Shown here in pieces: positions 52,587-60,242 of a DNA stretch of 64,000 nt. The DNA is from Streptomyces plumbidurans (GTDB taxonomy: Bacteria > Actinomycetota > Actinomycetes > Streptomycetales > Streptomycetaceae). The notes under the pieces were generated by a model. That model saw nothing but the letters and a program-made list of their open reading frames with translations. It was not told the DNA's origin and ran no database searches. The translations under genes and the position numbers were made by a program. The stretch's first letter is position 1. The number at the start of each line of letters is the position of its first letter. Location of the stretch: assembly GCF_019857225.1 (NCBI RefSeq), contig NZ_JAFJSY010000016.1, positions 124,001 to 188,000 of the forward strand, in the 5' to 3' direction.

Positions 52587-53627
52587 CTACCGCACACGCG
52601 GGCGGCGGCCATCGGGTGGCGGCCTGCCGGGAAGCAGCAGCGGCGCCTCGCCGTCGGCGGCCGTGGCGGGCGCGTCGGTCAGCCGCATGCGCTCACGCAG
52701 GCGGCCGTAGAAGTTGGCGGGGTTCAGTCGGACCAGCCGCAGGGGCTCCGGCGCCGCCGTCACCCCGATCCAGTCCCCGGGGTCGAGAACGCCCCGCGGC
52801 TGCCCGTCGACGCTCACCGCGGCGCGCCCGGAGTGCGGTAGCAGCCGGAGGACGATCGGTTCGTCCGCGTTCGCGATCACCGTGCGGTTGAAGGCCATGT
52901 GCGGGGCGACGGGAGTGAAGACGACCGCTCGCATACGGGGTGACAGGACCGGTCCGCCCGCGGCGAAGCTGTACGCGGTCGAACCGGTCGGGGTCGCGAC
53001 GATGACGCCGTCGGCCGAGTACGAGGCCAGCAGCCGGCCCGCGATGTAGACGCCCAACGCGACCTGGTGGTCCCGGGCCAGCTTCTCCACCACGATGTCG
53101 TTGAGGGCGGTGACGTCCAGCGCGATGCCCCAGCCGTCCTCCTGGGTGGGATCGGGCTGCGGCGGTGGCGGCGGCAGGGCGGGCCCGCGGCCGTAGCAGA
53201 GGAACTGCTCCAGGTCGGTGGGGAGCTCCAGCAGTTTCGACGCCCGCATGGTGAGCGTCATGCGCTCCTCGCACTCGGACCGCCCCGCGTGCACGGCGTC
53301 CAGCGCCTGCTCGACCTCGGTGACGGCGGTCTCGGTCAGGAAGCCGACCCTGCCCAGGTCGACGCCGAGCACCCTGATGTTCTTCTTGGCGGCGATACGG
53401 GCGCCGCGCAGGAAGGTGCCGTCTCCGCCGAGGGTCACGATGAGGTCGGGGCTGCCCGCGGCCCGCACCTCGTCGCGTCCGCTGCGGCGGCTCCCCTGGC
53501 CCTGCCACACGTCGATGTCGAAGCAGCCGATGCCCTGCCGTGCGCACCACCGGCGCACGGTCTCCCCTCCCGCCACCGCCTCGGGACGGCCTCCGTGCAC
53601 AACGAGTCCCAACCGGCTGATCGGCAT
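52587..53627 (-). CDS. NAD kinase
   Basis: Start ATG at 53627 (MPISRLGLVVHGGRPEAV) with GGGAG 5 bases upstream; a GTG at 53639 is in frame. 346 residues. Signature GGDGT in DLIVTLGGDGTFLRGA, GVDLGRVGFLTE, the substrate motif ALNDIVVEK and the glycine-rich ATPTGSTAYSFAAGGPVLSP. It phosphorylates NAD to NADP. A Pro-rich insert (PALPPPPPQPDPTQEDGWG) interrupts the fold before the ALND motif, and the C-terminus is extended. Streptomyces often has more than one NAD kinase; this looks like the accessory form. Confidence 0.9.
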   Translation of the reverse strand: MPISRLGLVVHGGRPEAVAGGETVRRWCARQGIGCFDIDVWQGQGSRRSGRDEVRAAGSPDLIVTLGGDGTFLRGARIAAKKNIRVLGVDLGRVGFLTETAVTEVEQALDAVHAGRSECEERMTLTMRASKLLELPTDLEQFLCYGRGPALPPPPPQPDPTQEDGWGIALDVTALNDIVVEKLARDHQVALGVYIAGRLLASYSADGVIVATPTGSTAYSFAAGGPVLSPRMRAVVFTPVAPHMAFNRTVIANADEPIVLRLLPHSGRAAVSVDGQPRGVLDPGDWIGVTAAPEPLRLVRLNPANFYGRLRERMRLTDAPATAADGEAPLLLPGRPPPDGRRPRVR

Positions 53628-53735
53628 GTCATCTCCCACGCTGCCGTCGGGTCTGCGGGCTGTACGCCATCGTCACAGCATTTCGGGAGGGGTGCCACGG
53701 GTCGTGGCGGTGCCATGGGTCGGAGCGGCCGGGGG

Positions 53736-54730
53736 TCAGGCGTGGCCGGCGGCCTTGACGAGGGGCGCGTCCCGGGTGAACTGCCGGAATCCGACGCTGT
53801 AGTACAGGCCGCGGGCCGCCGGGTGGCCGGGCGAGCCCAGGCAGGCGACGGTCATGTCACGGGCCCCGGCGTCCCGCGCCAGACGCATCCCGTGCAGCAG
53901 CATCGCCCGGCCCAACCCGCGCCGCCGGTAGTCGGGATGGGTCCCGACCGGCTCGAACTCGGCGGTCCTGTTGTGCTCGTCCAGCCACATGATCGTCGAC
54001 GCGGCCATCGTGCCGTCCGGCGCCTCCACCAGGACATGCAGGTCGCCGCGGTACGGCGGTGTGCGGCGTACGCCCTCGTAGGCCTCGGCCGTGTATGCCG
54101 AGGGTGCCCAGGCGTCCACGTGGGCCCGGACGGCGGCCCGGGGCCCGGCCTCGTCGGCGGTGCGGAACCGGAATCCGGCGGGCAGCCGCGGCTGTTCCAG
54201 GTCGGTGAGGTCCCGTTGGTTGAGCTGGGTCCAGGAGCCGTTGTCGCCGAGCGAGGCCGGATCGGTCTCGTAGCCGTGCGCCGCCCAGCGCTCCAGCGCG
54301 AGCGCGTCGGCGGCCTGCGCCATCACCGTGCGGCGGAGGCCGGCCGTCACGCCGTCGTACCACTCGATCACTCGTCCAGCAGCCCGCTGTGCGCGGGATG
54401 GACCTGGTGGGCCAGATAGGCGCTCGTCACGTCCTTCACCGACCCGTCGTTCCGCCGTAGCCGCCGCGGCAGGCTCGCCCAGCCCCAGGCCACCAACTCG
54501 GCGCCGGAGAACCACAGTCGACGCCGCCAGCTCCCGCCGTCGCTCGCATGCCCCTTGCCCCAGATCCAGGCCAGCTCGCCCACCGACGCGTCGCTGTTCA
54601 CCAGGTCGGGCCGGGCGGCCGTCACCTGCCGCGCCAGGTCCTGCATGAGCTGCACGTCCGCGGCGGTCACCAGCTCGGAGTCGTCCATGGTGGGCCACTG
54701 TGCCAGGGCCGCACCAAGCGCTCGAACCAT
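53736..54730 (-). pseudogene. GNAT-family acetyltransferase gene with a single-base frameshift
   Basis: Two overlapping frames make one protein. The first (from ATG 54688 or 54730) reads MDDSELVTAADVQLMQDLAR to HPAHSGLLDE and stops at 54370-54368. The second continues from the same spot as VIEWYDGVTAGLRRTVMAQA to the end at 53736. It contains the acetyl-CoA motif PVGTHPDYRRRGLGRAMLLH and the late GLYYSVGFRQF. One extra G at ~54371 (GAGGTG instead of GAGTG) would restore a single ~317-residue frame. Either a real inactivating deletion, a sequencing error, or two translationally coupled pieces. Confidence 0.75.
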
Positions 54731-54870
54731 TTTCCGGACGGTTCCGGGGAGCGGGGCAGCGGCTGCCGAAACAACCTCGAATTCCCGGAAACTTCCCGAA
54801 CAAACAGCGGGAATTCAGTGCGTGAGGCGCATTTGCCGGGGCACTAGATGCGGCGGAGGTGGATCACACA

Positions 54871-55041
54871 ATGTTGCCCTTGATTCTTGTTCTACTGCTT
54901 GCCCTGGTCCTTTTTGGTGCTGGTTTCGCACTCAAGGCACTGTGGTGGATTGCGGTCATCGTTCTGGTGGTGTGGCTGCTGGGATTCCTGGTCAGGCCCG
55001 CCGGGCACGGCGGCCGGAAGGGCCGTTGGTATCGCTGGTAG
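54871..55041 (+). CDS. Small hydrophobic membrane protein
   Basis: ATG at 54871, 10 bases after GGAGGT; 56 residues. Two hydrophobic helices (LPLILVLLLALVLFGAGFAL, then WWIAVIVLVVWLLGFLV) and a short basic tail ending GRWYRW. It matches the short hydrophobic-protein families common in Streptomyces (DUF5670-like). The upstream 140 bp is AT-richer than its surroundings, consistent with its own promoter. Role unknown, perhaps membrane stress. Confidence 0.8.
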   Translation: MLPLILVLLLALVLFGAGFALKALWWIAVIVLVVWLLGFLVRPAGHGGRKGRWYRW

Positions 55042-55067
55042 ATGAGCCGATACCGACAGCGGTCGGT

Positions 55068-55106
55068 GAGCGGGTCCCGCGGGCGCAGAGCCCGCGGGAC
55101 CCGCTC
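55068..55106. terminator. Strong hairpin terminator after the small hydrophobic protein gene
   Basis: A perfect 17-bp stem (55068-55084 with 55090-55106) around a 5-base loop. It starts 26 bp after the stop at 55041 and is one of the strongest hairpins in the window. Confidence 0.85.
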
Positions 55107-55231
55107 GTCCGTGTCCGGGCGGCGCGCATGACGGGATGCCCAGGCCTCGTTCGCCCGGCACCGCGCGACACTGGAGATCGACCCCCGCGCCGTGCGGCGA
55201 CGCGACCGACCAAAAGGAAGGCTGCGCGTTG

Positions 55232-56119
55232 ATGAGACTCATACGATCCGGCGGACCGGGTCTGCGACAGCAGCTGGGCGGAGGTCTTTTCGCCCGGGTC
55301 GCCGGCCCCGACGGCCCCCGCAACCGCGCCCGCATCCACGGCGCCACGGGCCCGCGCTGGTTCGGTCCTGAGCGCCCCATTCGCCGGGTGCACGGCGATG
55401 CCTCGATGTTCATCGGCGGACTGTCCGCCCTGCTGCTGCAGTCGCTCCACCCGCTGGCGATGGCGGCCGTGGCGGGCCACTCCGGGTATCGCGGGGATCC
55501 CTGGGGTCGGTTGCAGCGCACCAGCACCTTCCTGGCCACGACCACCTTCGGCACCGAGGCGCACGCGCAGCAGGCCTGTGAGCAGGTCCGGGCCGTGCAC
55601 GAACGCATCCGCGGGGTCACCGTCGACGGCGACGCCTACCACGCCGCCGATCCCCATCTGCTCGCCTGGGTGCACGCCGCCGAGGTCGACAGCTTCCTGC
55701 GGGCGCATCAGCGCTACGGCACGAAACCCCTGTCGGAGGAGGGCTGCGACGACTACGTCGCGGACACCGCCCGCGTCGCCACCGAGCTCGGCGTGCTCGA
55801 TCCGCCGCGCGACCGCGCGGAGCTGGCGCGGCTGCTCGCCGACTACCGCCCGGAACTGCGGGCCTCCGCGCAGGCGCGGGATGCCGCACGCTTTCTGCTC
55901 CTGAATCCGCCGGTACCTCTCGCGGCGCGGCTGCCCTACGCCGTCCTGGCCGCGAACGCCGTCTCCCTGCTGCCCTCCTGGGCCGCCCGGGAGCTGAATC
56001 TGCCCCGGCTGCCGATCGTCGACGAGTGGTGCGTACGGCCGCTGGGCGTGGCCGTCACCTCGGCGGTGCGCTGGGCGATGGCGCCTCTGCGTCCGGCGAC
56101 GGTCTCGACCGGGGGCTGA
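55232..56119 (+). CDS. DUF2236 / MpaB-like oxygenase family protein
   Basis: Start ATG at 55232 (MRLIRSGGPGLRQQLGGGLF), 295 residues. The family signature is clear: VHGDASMFIGGLSALLLQSL followed by HPLAMAAVAGHSGYRGDPWG, RLQRTSTFLATTTFGTEA, and the conserved DPHLLAWVHAAEVDSFLRA with potential metal-binding His. Relatives include latex-clearing protein Lcp and the mycophenolic-acid oxygenase MpaB, heme-dependent in characterised cases. The physiological substrate here is unknown. Confidence 0.87.
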   Translation: MRLIRSGGPGLRQQLGGGLFARVAGPDGPRNRARIHGATGPRWFGPERPIRRVHGDASMFIGGLSALLLQSLHPLAMAAVAGHSGYRGDPWGRLQRTSTFLATTTFGTEAHAQQACEQVRAVHERIRGVTVDGDAYHAADPHLLAWVHAAEVDSFLRAHQRYGTKPLSEEGCDDYVADTARVATELGVLDPPRDRAELARLLADYRPELRASAQARDAARFLLLNPPVPLAARLPYAVLAANAVSLLPSWAARELNLPRLPIVDEWCVRPLGVAVTSAVRWAMAPLRPATVSTGG

Positions 56120-56245
56120 ATGCGCCGCCAGAACGGACGTGACGTGGCCGTGCACCCGGACCGGCCGGGCGAACCACTTTCCACCCCGGCACCCGCGCGT
56201 GCAGCCCGAACTCAGCCGCAGCCCACGCAGGCAGGCCGGACCCGT

Positions 56246-56683
56246 TCAGGCGCCCAACTCCCCCAGCGGCGGGTCGTCGTAGAGCGCGAGCCGGGCCGTG
56301 ATGCGTTTGCCCACGGGCTCCCGGCGCGCCTCGAAGTCCCGCACCACCGCCATGACGATCTCCAGACCGTGCTGTCCGATCCGTCCGGCGTCGGCGGCGC
56401 GGGCCCAGGGAAGCGCCGGATCGGTGTCCCAGACCTCGATCTCCACGGTTGCGTCGTCGATGTGCAGATGCAGCAGTGCCGGTCCGGGCGCGTATTTCAG
56501 CGCGTTGGTGATCAGCTCGCTGACCACCAGCTGGGCCAGGTCCACGGCGCGGGCCGCCACCGGCAGCCCCCACTCGGCCCGGGCCCGCGTCAGGAACTTC
56601 ACCGTCTCGTTGCGGGCGTCGGCGATACAGCCGCGCGCCCCGTCGAGGGCGATGGTCACATCCGCAGGTGCGGCATCCGGCAT
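56246..56683 (-). CDS. Anti-sigma-factor-type ATP-binding protein (HATPase, RsbW-like)
   Basis: ATG at 56683 (MPDAAPADVTIALDGARG) with GAGGAG 9 bases upstream, 145 residues; longer starts exist. A GHKL ATPase domain: N box LAQLVVSELITNALKYAPGP, G1-like IEVWDTDPALPWARA and G2-like GRIGQHGLEIVMAVVRDFEA. Stand-alone proteins of this kind in Streptomyces are serine kinases or anti-sigma factors acting with SpoIIE-type phosphatases. One is encoded divergently at 57048, which supports a partner-switching role. Confidence 0.87.
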   Translation of the reverse strand: MPDAAPADVTIALDGARGCIADARNETVKFLTRARAEWGLPVAARAVDLAQLVVSELITNALKYAPGPALLHLHIDDATVEIEVWDTDPALPWARAADAGRIGQHGLEIVMAVVRDFEARREPVGKRITARLALYDDPPLGELGA

Positions 56684-57047
56684 GTGGGAACACTCCTCGG
56701 GCGGCACAGGCTCCCTGCCGATCATCTGCAGTACCCCGTTCATGGGCGCGCGGCTACCCCGCAATATCCGTGCTACTCCTGGGACACAGGAAAATGTATG
56801 CGTCGTCACACGTCACATGCATCGCAGGAGGGGAAGCGGGCTCCTGGGCGACGGAGACGCACGGCGACGGAGACGTACGAGACGTACGCTGCGCCTCGCG
56901 GGGCCGGGGGCGCCGCGCTGCAACCAGGAAAACGGCCCCCTCCGTGTGACGCCTGACGTTTCAGTCGCCTGCAGAGGCACATATGAACAACACGAGGATG
57001 TGTGCGGCGGGAACGGGCGGCAGCCCCATCGGCAGGGAGGCGAGGGC
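56684..57047. other. 364-bp divergent spacer between the HATPase and SpoIIE-type genes
   Basis: No gene is recognised. It holds an AT-richer patch (56765-56825) with interleaved inverted motifs, ATGTATGCGTCGTCAC followed by ACGTCACATGCAT, a likely promoter or operator area. The rest is ordinary GC-rich sequence. Frames open across it lack coding character. Confidence 0.5.
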
Positions 57048-58796
57048 ATGACGGGGCGGAAGGACGGGCAGAGCACGCGGCAGCGGCCTGCGACGACGGC
57101 TTCCGGCGACCTCACGGGCGCCCTGGAGGCCATCAAAGCCGGTGCCTACGTCGTCGACGACGAAGGCTGCATCATCGCGGTCAACAGCAGCGCCGAGCAG
57201 CTCCTGGCCCGTCCCGCCGAGCAGCTCCTCGGCCAGGACGCACACGACCTGCTGCACCGCGGGCCGCACGGCCGGCCGCTGCCGAGGACGCAGTGCACCA
57301 TGCGTCAGGCCTTCCACGCCGGGCGCACCGCACAGGCCGACGAGGCCTACTTCGCCCGCGCCGACGGTTCGCTGCTGCGCATCTCCTGGCTGCTCACCCC
57401 GTACGATTCCGGCGACGACAGCGGCACACTGGTCGTCTTCCACGCCGCCGAGCGCGCGCAGGTCACCGGCCCACAGCCGGAACCGGTGACCTCGACCCTC
57501 AACGAGCTCGACCGGCTGGCGCTGCTGGCCGAGACCACCACGCAGCTGACCTCCACCCTCGACGTCGACGAGGCACTGCACCGGCTGGTGGGCCTGCTGG
57601 TGCCCCGGCTGGCGGACTGGGTGGTGGTCGACCTGATCACCGATCTCGACGAGGTGTGGCGCGCCGTCGTGGTCCATGCCGAGGACGGTGTGCTGGTGCA
57701 CCGCGACGATCTGCAGGGCCCCATGCCACCGGTCCCGCAGACCTCGCAGATGCCCCTGTCCAGGGCTCTGCGCGGAGTCTCGGCGACACTGACCGGACCG
57801 CAGACCTACGAGGGGGCGCCGGACTCCGGGATCGCCGTCGAGCAGCGCAATCTCTTCGACGTCACCAGGATGCACTCCGCCGCCATCGCGCCCATCCGCA
57901 GCACCCGTGAGGTGCTGGGCGCGCTGACCGCGGGCCGCTCCGAGAACCCGGTGGCCTTCCACCCCGCGGACCTGCCGCTGTTCGAGGACATCGCGCGCCG
58001 CGCCGGCCTCGCCCTGGACAACGCTCAGCTCTATCAGCGCCAGCGCAAGGTCGCCGAGACCATGCAGAACCATCTGCTGCCCCAGATGCCCGGCGTCCCG
58101 GGCCTGCAGATGACGGCCCGGTATCTGCCCGCGCCGCACGCCTCACAGGTCGGCGGCGACTGGTACGACGCCTTTCCGCTGTCCGACGGGTCGACGGCCC
58201 TGGCCATCGGGGACGTGGTCGGCCACGACCTGGAGGCCGCGGCGGGCATGGCGCAGGTGCGCAACATGCTGCGCGCCTACGCCTGGGCCCAGGAGGAGCC
58301 GACCGGCAGGATCGTGGAACGGCTCGATGAGGCCGTCCAGCACGTCACCGACGTCGACATGGCCACCATGATCTTCGCCCGGATCGAAGCGACGGGCGAC
58401 GGCCACTGGCAACTGACCTGGACCAACGCGGGCCATCCCCCGCCGCTGCTGATCAGCCGTGACGGTGTGACGCGCTACCTCACCGACGGCCACGGCCTCC
58501 TGCTGGGCACCGGCGCCGGCCGGGAGCGCGGCGGCGCCACGGCCTCCCTCGCGCCCGGCTCCACCCTGGTGCTGTACACGGACGGTCTCATCGAGGACCC
58601 CGGCCTCACCCTCGACGTCGGCCTGGACCGGCTGCGCCGGCACGCCGCCGCCCTCGTCCACCGCCCCCTGACCGCCTTCACCGACCAGCTCCTCAACCGC
58701 GTCCGCCCCGCTCGCAACGACGACGACGTAGCGCTTCTCGCCCTGCGCACCCCCGTCCAGGGCCCGGAGTCCGGGGGCGCCGGGCGCAGGCGGTGA
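57048..58796 (+). CDS. PAS-GAF-SpoIIE serine/threonine phosphatase
   Basis: ATG at 57048 (MTGRKDGQSTRQRPATTASG) gives 582 residues; the open frame continues upstream without coding support. A PAS domain (~20-130: ALEAIKAGAYVVDDEGCIIA) is followed by a GAF domain (~155-330: TTTQLTSTLDVDEALHRLVG) and a PP2C/SpoIIE domain (~345-570). Its metal-binding acidic motifs are SQVGGDWYDAFPLSDGST, IGDVVGHDLEAAAG, LVLYTDGLIEDPG and NDDDVALLALRT. It likely dephosphorylates an anti-anti-sigma factor in response to a ligand or redox signal, with the divergent HATPase as antagonist. Confidence 0.9.
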   Translation: MTGRKDGQSTRQRPATTASGDLTGALEAIKAGAYVVDDEGCIIAVNSSAEQLLARPAEQLLGQDAHDLLHRGPHGRPLPRTQCTMRQAFHAGRTAQADEAYFARADGSLLRISWLLTPYDSGDDSGTLVVFHAAERAQVTGPQPEPVTSTLNELDRLALLAETTTQLTSTLDVDEALHRLVGLLVPRLADWVVVDLITDLDEVWRAVVVHAEDGVLVHRDDLQGPMPPVPQTSQMPLSRALRGVSATLTGPQTYEGAPDSGIAVEQRNLFDVTRMHSAAIAPIRSTREVLGALTAGRSENPVAFHPADLPLFEDIARRAGLALDNAQLYQRQRKVAETMQNHLLPQMPGVPGLQMTARYLPAPHASQVGGDWYDAFPLSDGSTALAIGDVVGHDLEAAAGMAQVRNMLRAYAWAQEEPTGRIVERLDEAVQHVTDVDMATMIFARIEATGDGHWQLTWTNAGHPPPLLISRDGVTRYLTDGHGLLLGTGAGRERGGATASLAPGSTLVLYTDGLIEDPGLTLDVGLDRLRRHAAALVHRPLTAFTDQLLNRVRPARNDDDVALLALRTPVQGPESGGAGRRR

Positions 58797-58823
58797 GCGA
58801 CGCCGGGCGCTACTGTTCCCGGC

Positions 58824-59468
58824 GTGAGAGGCGAGGGCATATCCACGACGCGGCCGGACGGCCGGGTCGAGCGGGGCAACCGGACCCGGCAGCTGGTGCT
58901 GGGGCGCACCGTCGCGATCGCGTCGGTCGAGGGGCTCGAGGCGTTGTCCGTCGGCCGGCTGGCGACGGAGCTGGGGCTCAGCAAGAGCGGGGTGTTCGCG
59001 CTCTTCGGGTCCAAGGAGGAGCTGCAGCTCGCCACCGTGCGGGAGGCGGGACGCATCTTCGCCGAGCGGGTGATCCGGCCGGTGCAGGAGGAGCCCCCGG
59101 GCCTCCGGCGAGTACGGCGGCTGTGCGAGGAATGGCTCGAGTACTCGCGCGGCCGGGTCTTTCCGGGCGGCTGCTTCTTCTACGGGGTCCTCGCCGAGTT
59201 CGACGCCAGAACGGGGCCGGTGCACGACGTGGTCGTGGAGGCCCAGCGGAACTGGTCGGCCTACGTGGAGCGCACCGTCGCCGACGCCCGTGACGCGGGC
59301 GAGCTGCGCGCCGACGTCGACGTACCCCAACTCGCCTTCGAACTCGTCGCGTTGATGGAGACGGCCAACGGCATCGCCGTCCTGCACGACGAAGAGACCG
59401 CTTATCGCCGGGCTCGGACGGGGATCGCCGCACGACTGCGGGCCGCGACGGCCGAGGAAAACAACTAG
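58824..59468 (+). CDS. TetR-family transcriptional regulator
   Basis: GTG start at 58824, 214 residues. N-terminal helix-turn-helix: IASVEGLEALSVGRLATELG, then LSKSGVFALFGSKEELQLAT. The C-terminal ligand domain (FPGGCFFYGVLAEFDART) places it among the YcdC/TetR_C_6-like group. It lies 27 bp after the phosphatase gene and 32 bp before the TIGR03086 gene, which it may regulate. Confidence 0.9.
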   Translation: MRGEGISTTRPDGRVERGNRTRQLVLGRTVAIASVEGLEALSVGRLATELGLSKSGVFALFGSKEELQLATVREAGRIFAERVIRPVQEEPPGLRRVRRLCEEWLEYSRGRVFPGGCFFYGVLAEFDARTGPVHDVVVEAQRNWSAYVERTVADARDAGELRADVDVPQLAFELVALMETANGIAVLHDEETAYRRARTGIAARLRAATAEENN

Positions 59469-59500
59469 CACGACCGTTCGTACAGTTCTACGCTCGGCCC

Positions 59501-60139
59501 ATGACTGTCACTGGAGCGGACATCACTGGAGCGGACATCACTGGGGCGGACGTCGTCGAATGGGACCGGATCGCCGTGCGGGAGGCGGTTCGGTTGGTGG
59601 ATCTGGCGGCGAGCGACGATTGGGAGCGGGACACCCCCTGTGCGGGGTGGACGTTGCGCCGGCTCGTGGCGCACATGGCGGCTCAGCACCACGGCTTCGC
59701 GGCCGCCGCGCGGGGTGCTGGGCAGGATGCCGCCCGCTGGCGCGAACCGGAGGACATGAGCGAGCCCGCGCGGGTGCATCGGTCGGCCGCGGCGGACGTG
59801 CTCGACGCCTTTGGTGAACCGGGCGCGGGCGAGCGGGAGTTCGCGCTTCCGGAGCTGGGCGGGAGCTTTCCGGGACGGACGGCGATCGGCTTCCATCTCG
59901 TCGACTACGTCGTGCACGCCTGGGACGTCGCCGCCACCCTCGGCGTAGCGGTGGAACTGCCGGACGACGTGCTCCGTGCCGCGCTCGCCGTCGCCCGGCG
60001 CGTCCCGACCGACCCGGCTCTCAGGGGCCCGGGATTCGCCTTCGCCCCCACGGTGGACGTGCCCGCGGGGGCCGGACCGCTGAACGAGACGCTGCGGCTG
60101 CTGGGGAGGGTGCCGGAGGACTGGGTGGCCCGGAACTGA
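59501..60139 (+). CDS. TIGR03086-type mycothiol-dependent family protein (DinB/MDMPI fold)
   Basis: 212 residues. The four-helix MDMPI N-terminal-type domain has the expected metal-site pattern: His in VAHMAAQHHGF and the HxxD-type GFHLVDYVVHAWDVAATLG. The family is related to mycothiol-dependent maleylpyruvate isomerase, so a thiol-transfer or isomerase role is possible. The N-terminus carries a five-residue repeat (TGADI TGADI TGADV), encoded by a 15-bp tandem DNA repeat. Such an extension is not normal for the family and may vary between strains. Confidence 0.85.
   Translation: MTVTGADITGADITGADVVEWDRIAVREAVRLVDLAASDDWERDTPCAGWTLRRLVAHMAAQHHGFAAAARGAGQDAARWREPEDMSEPARVHRSAAADVLDAFGEPGAGEREFALPELGGSFPGRTAIGFHLVDYVVHAWDVAATLGVAVELPDDVLRAALAVARRVPTDPALRGPGFAFAPTVDVPAGAGPLNETLRLLGRVPEDWVARN
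59509..59550 (+). repeat. 15-bp tandem repeat in the start of the TIGR03086 gene
   Basis: The unit CATCACTGGAGCGGA occurs in 2.8 copies (the first lacks its initial bases; the last has one G/A change). It is in phase with the reading frame and adds five residues per copy. A likely replication-slippage locus. Confidence 0.75.
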
Positions 60140-60179
60140 AGCCCTCGGCCCGGTCCAACACCCGCCCCCTCCGCGGACG

Positions 60180-60197
60180 ACGTGACAGCGGTCACGT
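60180..60197. promoter_or_regulatory. Palindrome between convergent genes
   Basis: ACGTGAC-AGCG-GTCACGT, a perfect 7-bp inverted repeat with a 4-base centre. It lies between the convergent TIGR03086 and MFS genes. It could be a small terminator hairpin for either strand or a protein-binding site; its position favours the former. Confidence 0.45.
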
Positions 60198-60242
60198 GCC
60201 CAACTCACCGGCTAAGACAGGGCAGTTCAGCTGTTCAACGGA

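Noticed and set aside
56298-57047. N-terminal extension of the SpoIIE-type phosphatase
   Set aside because: It is antisense to the HATPase gene, rich in Ser/Arg/Pro and without domain similarity; ATG 57048 starts just before the PAS domain.
58824-59468. TetR gene at 58824 as the regulator of the paa operators
   Set aside because: It is ~7 kb away among unrelated genes and belongs to a different TetR subgroup by appearance; no matching palindrome was found at its own promoter.
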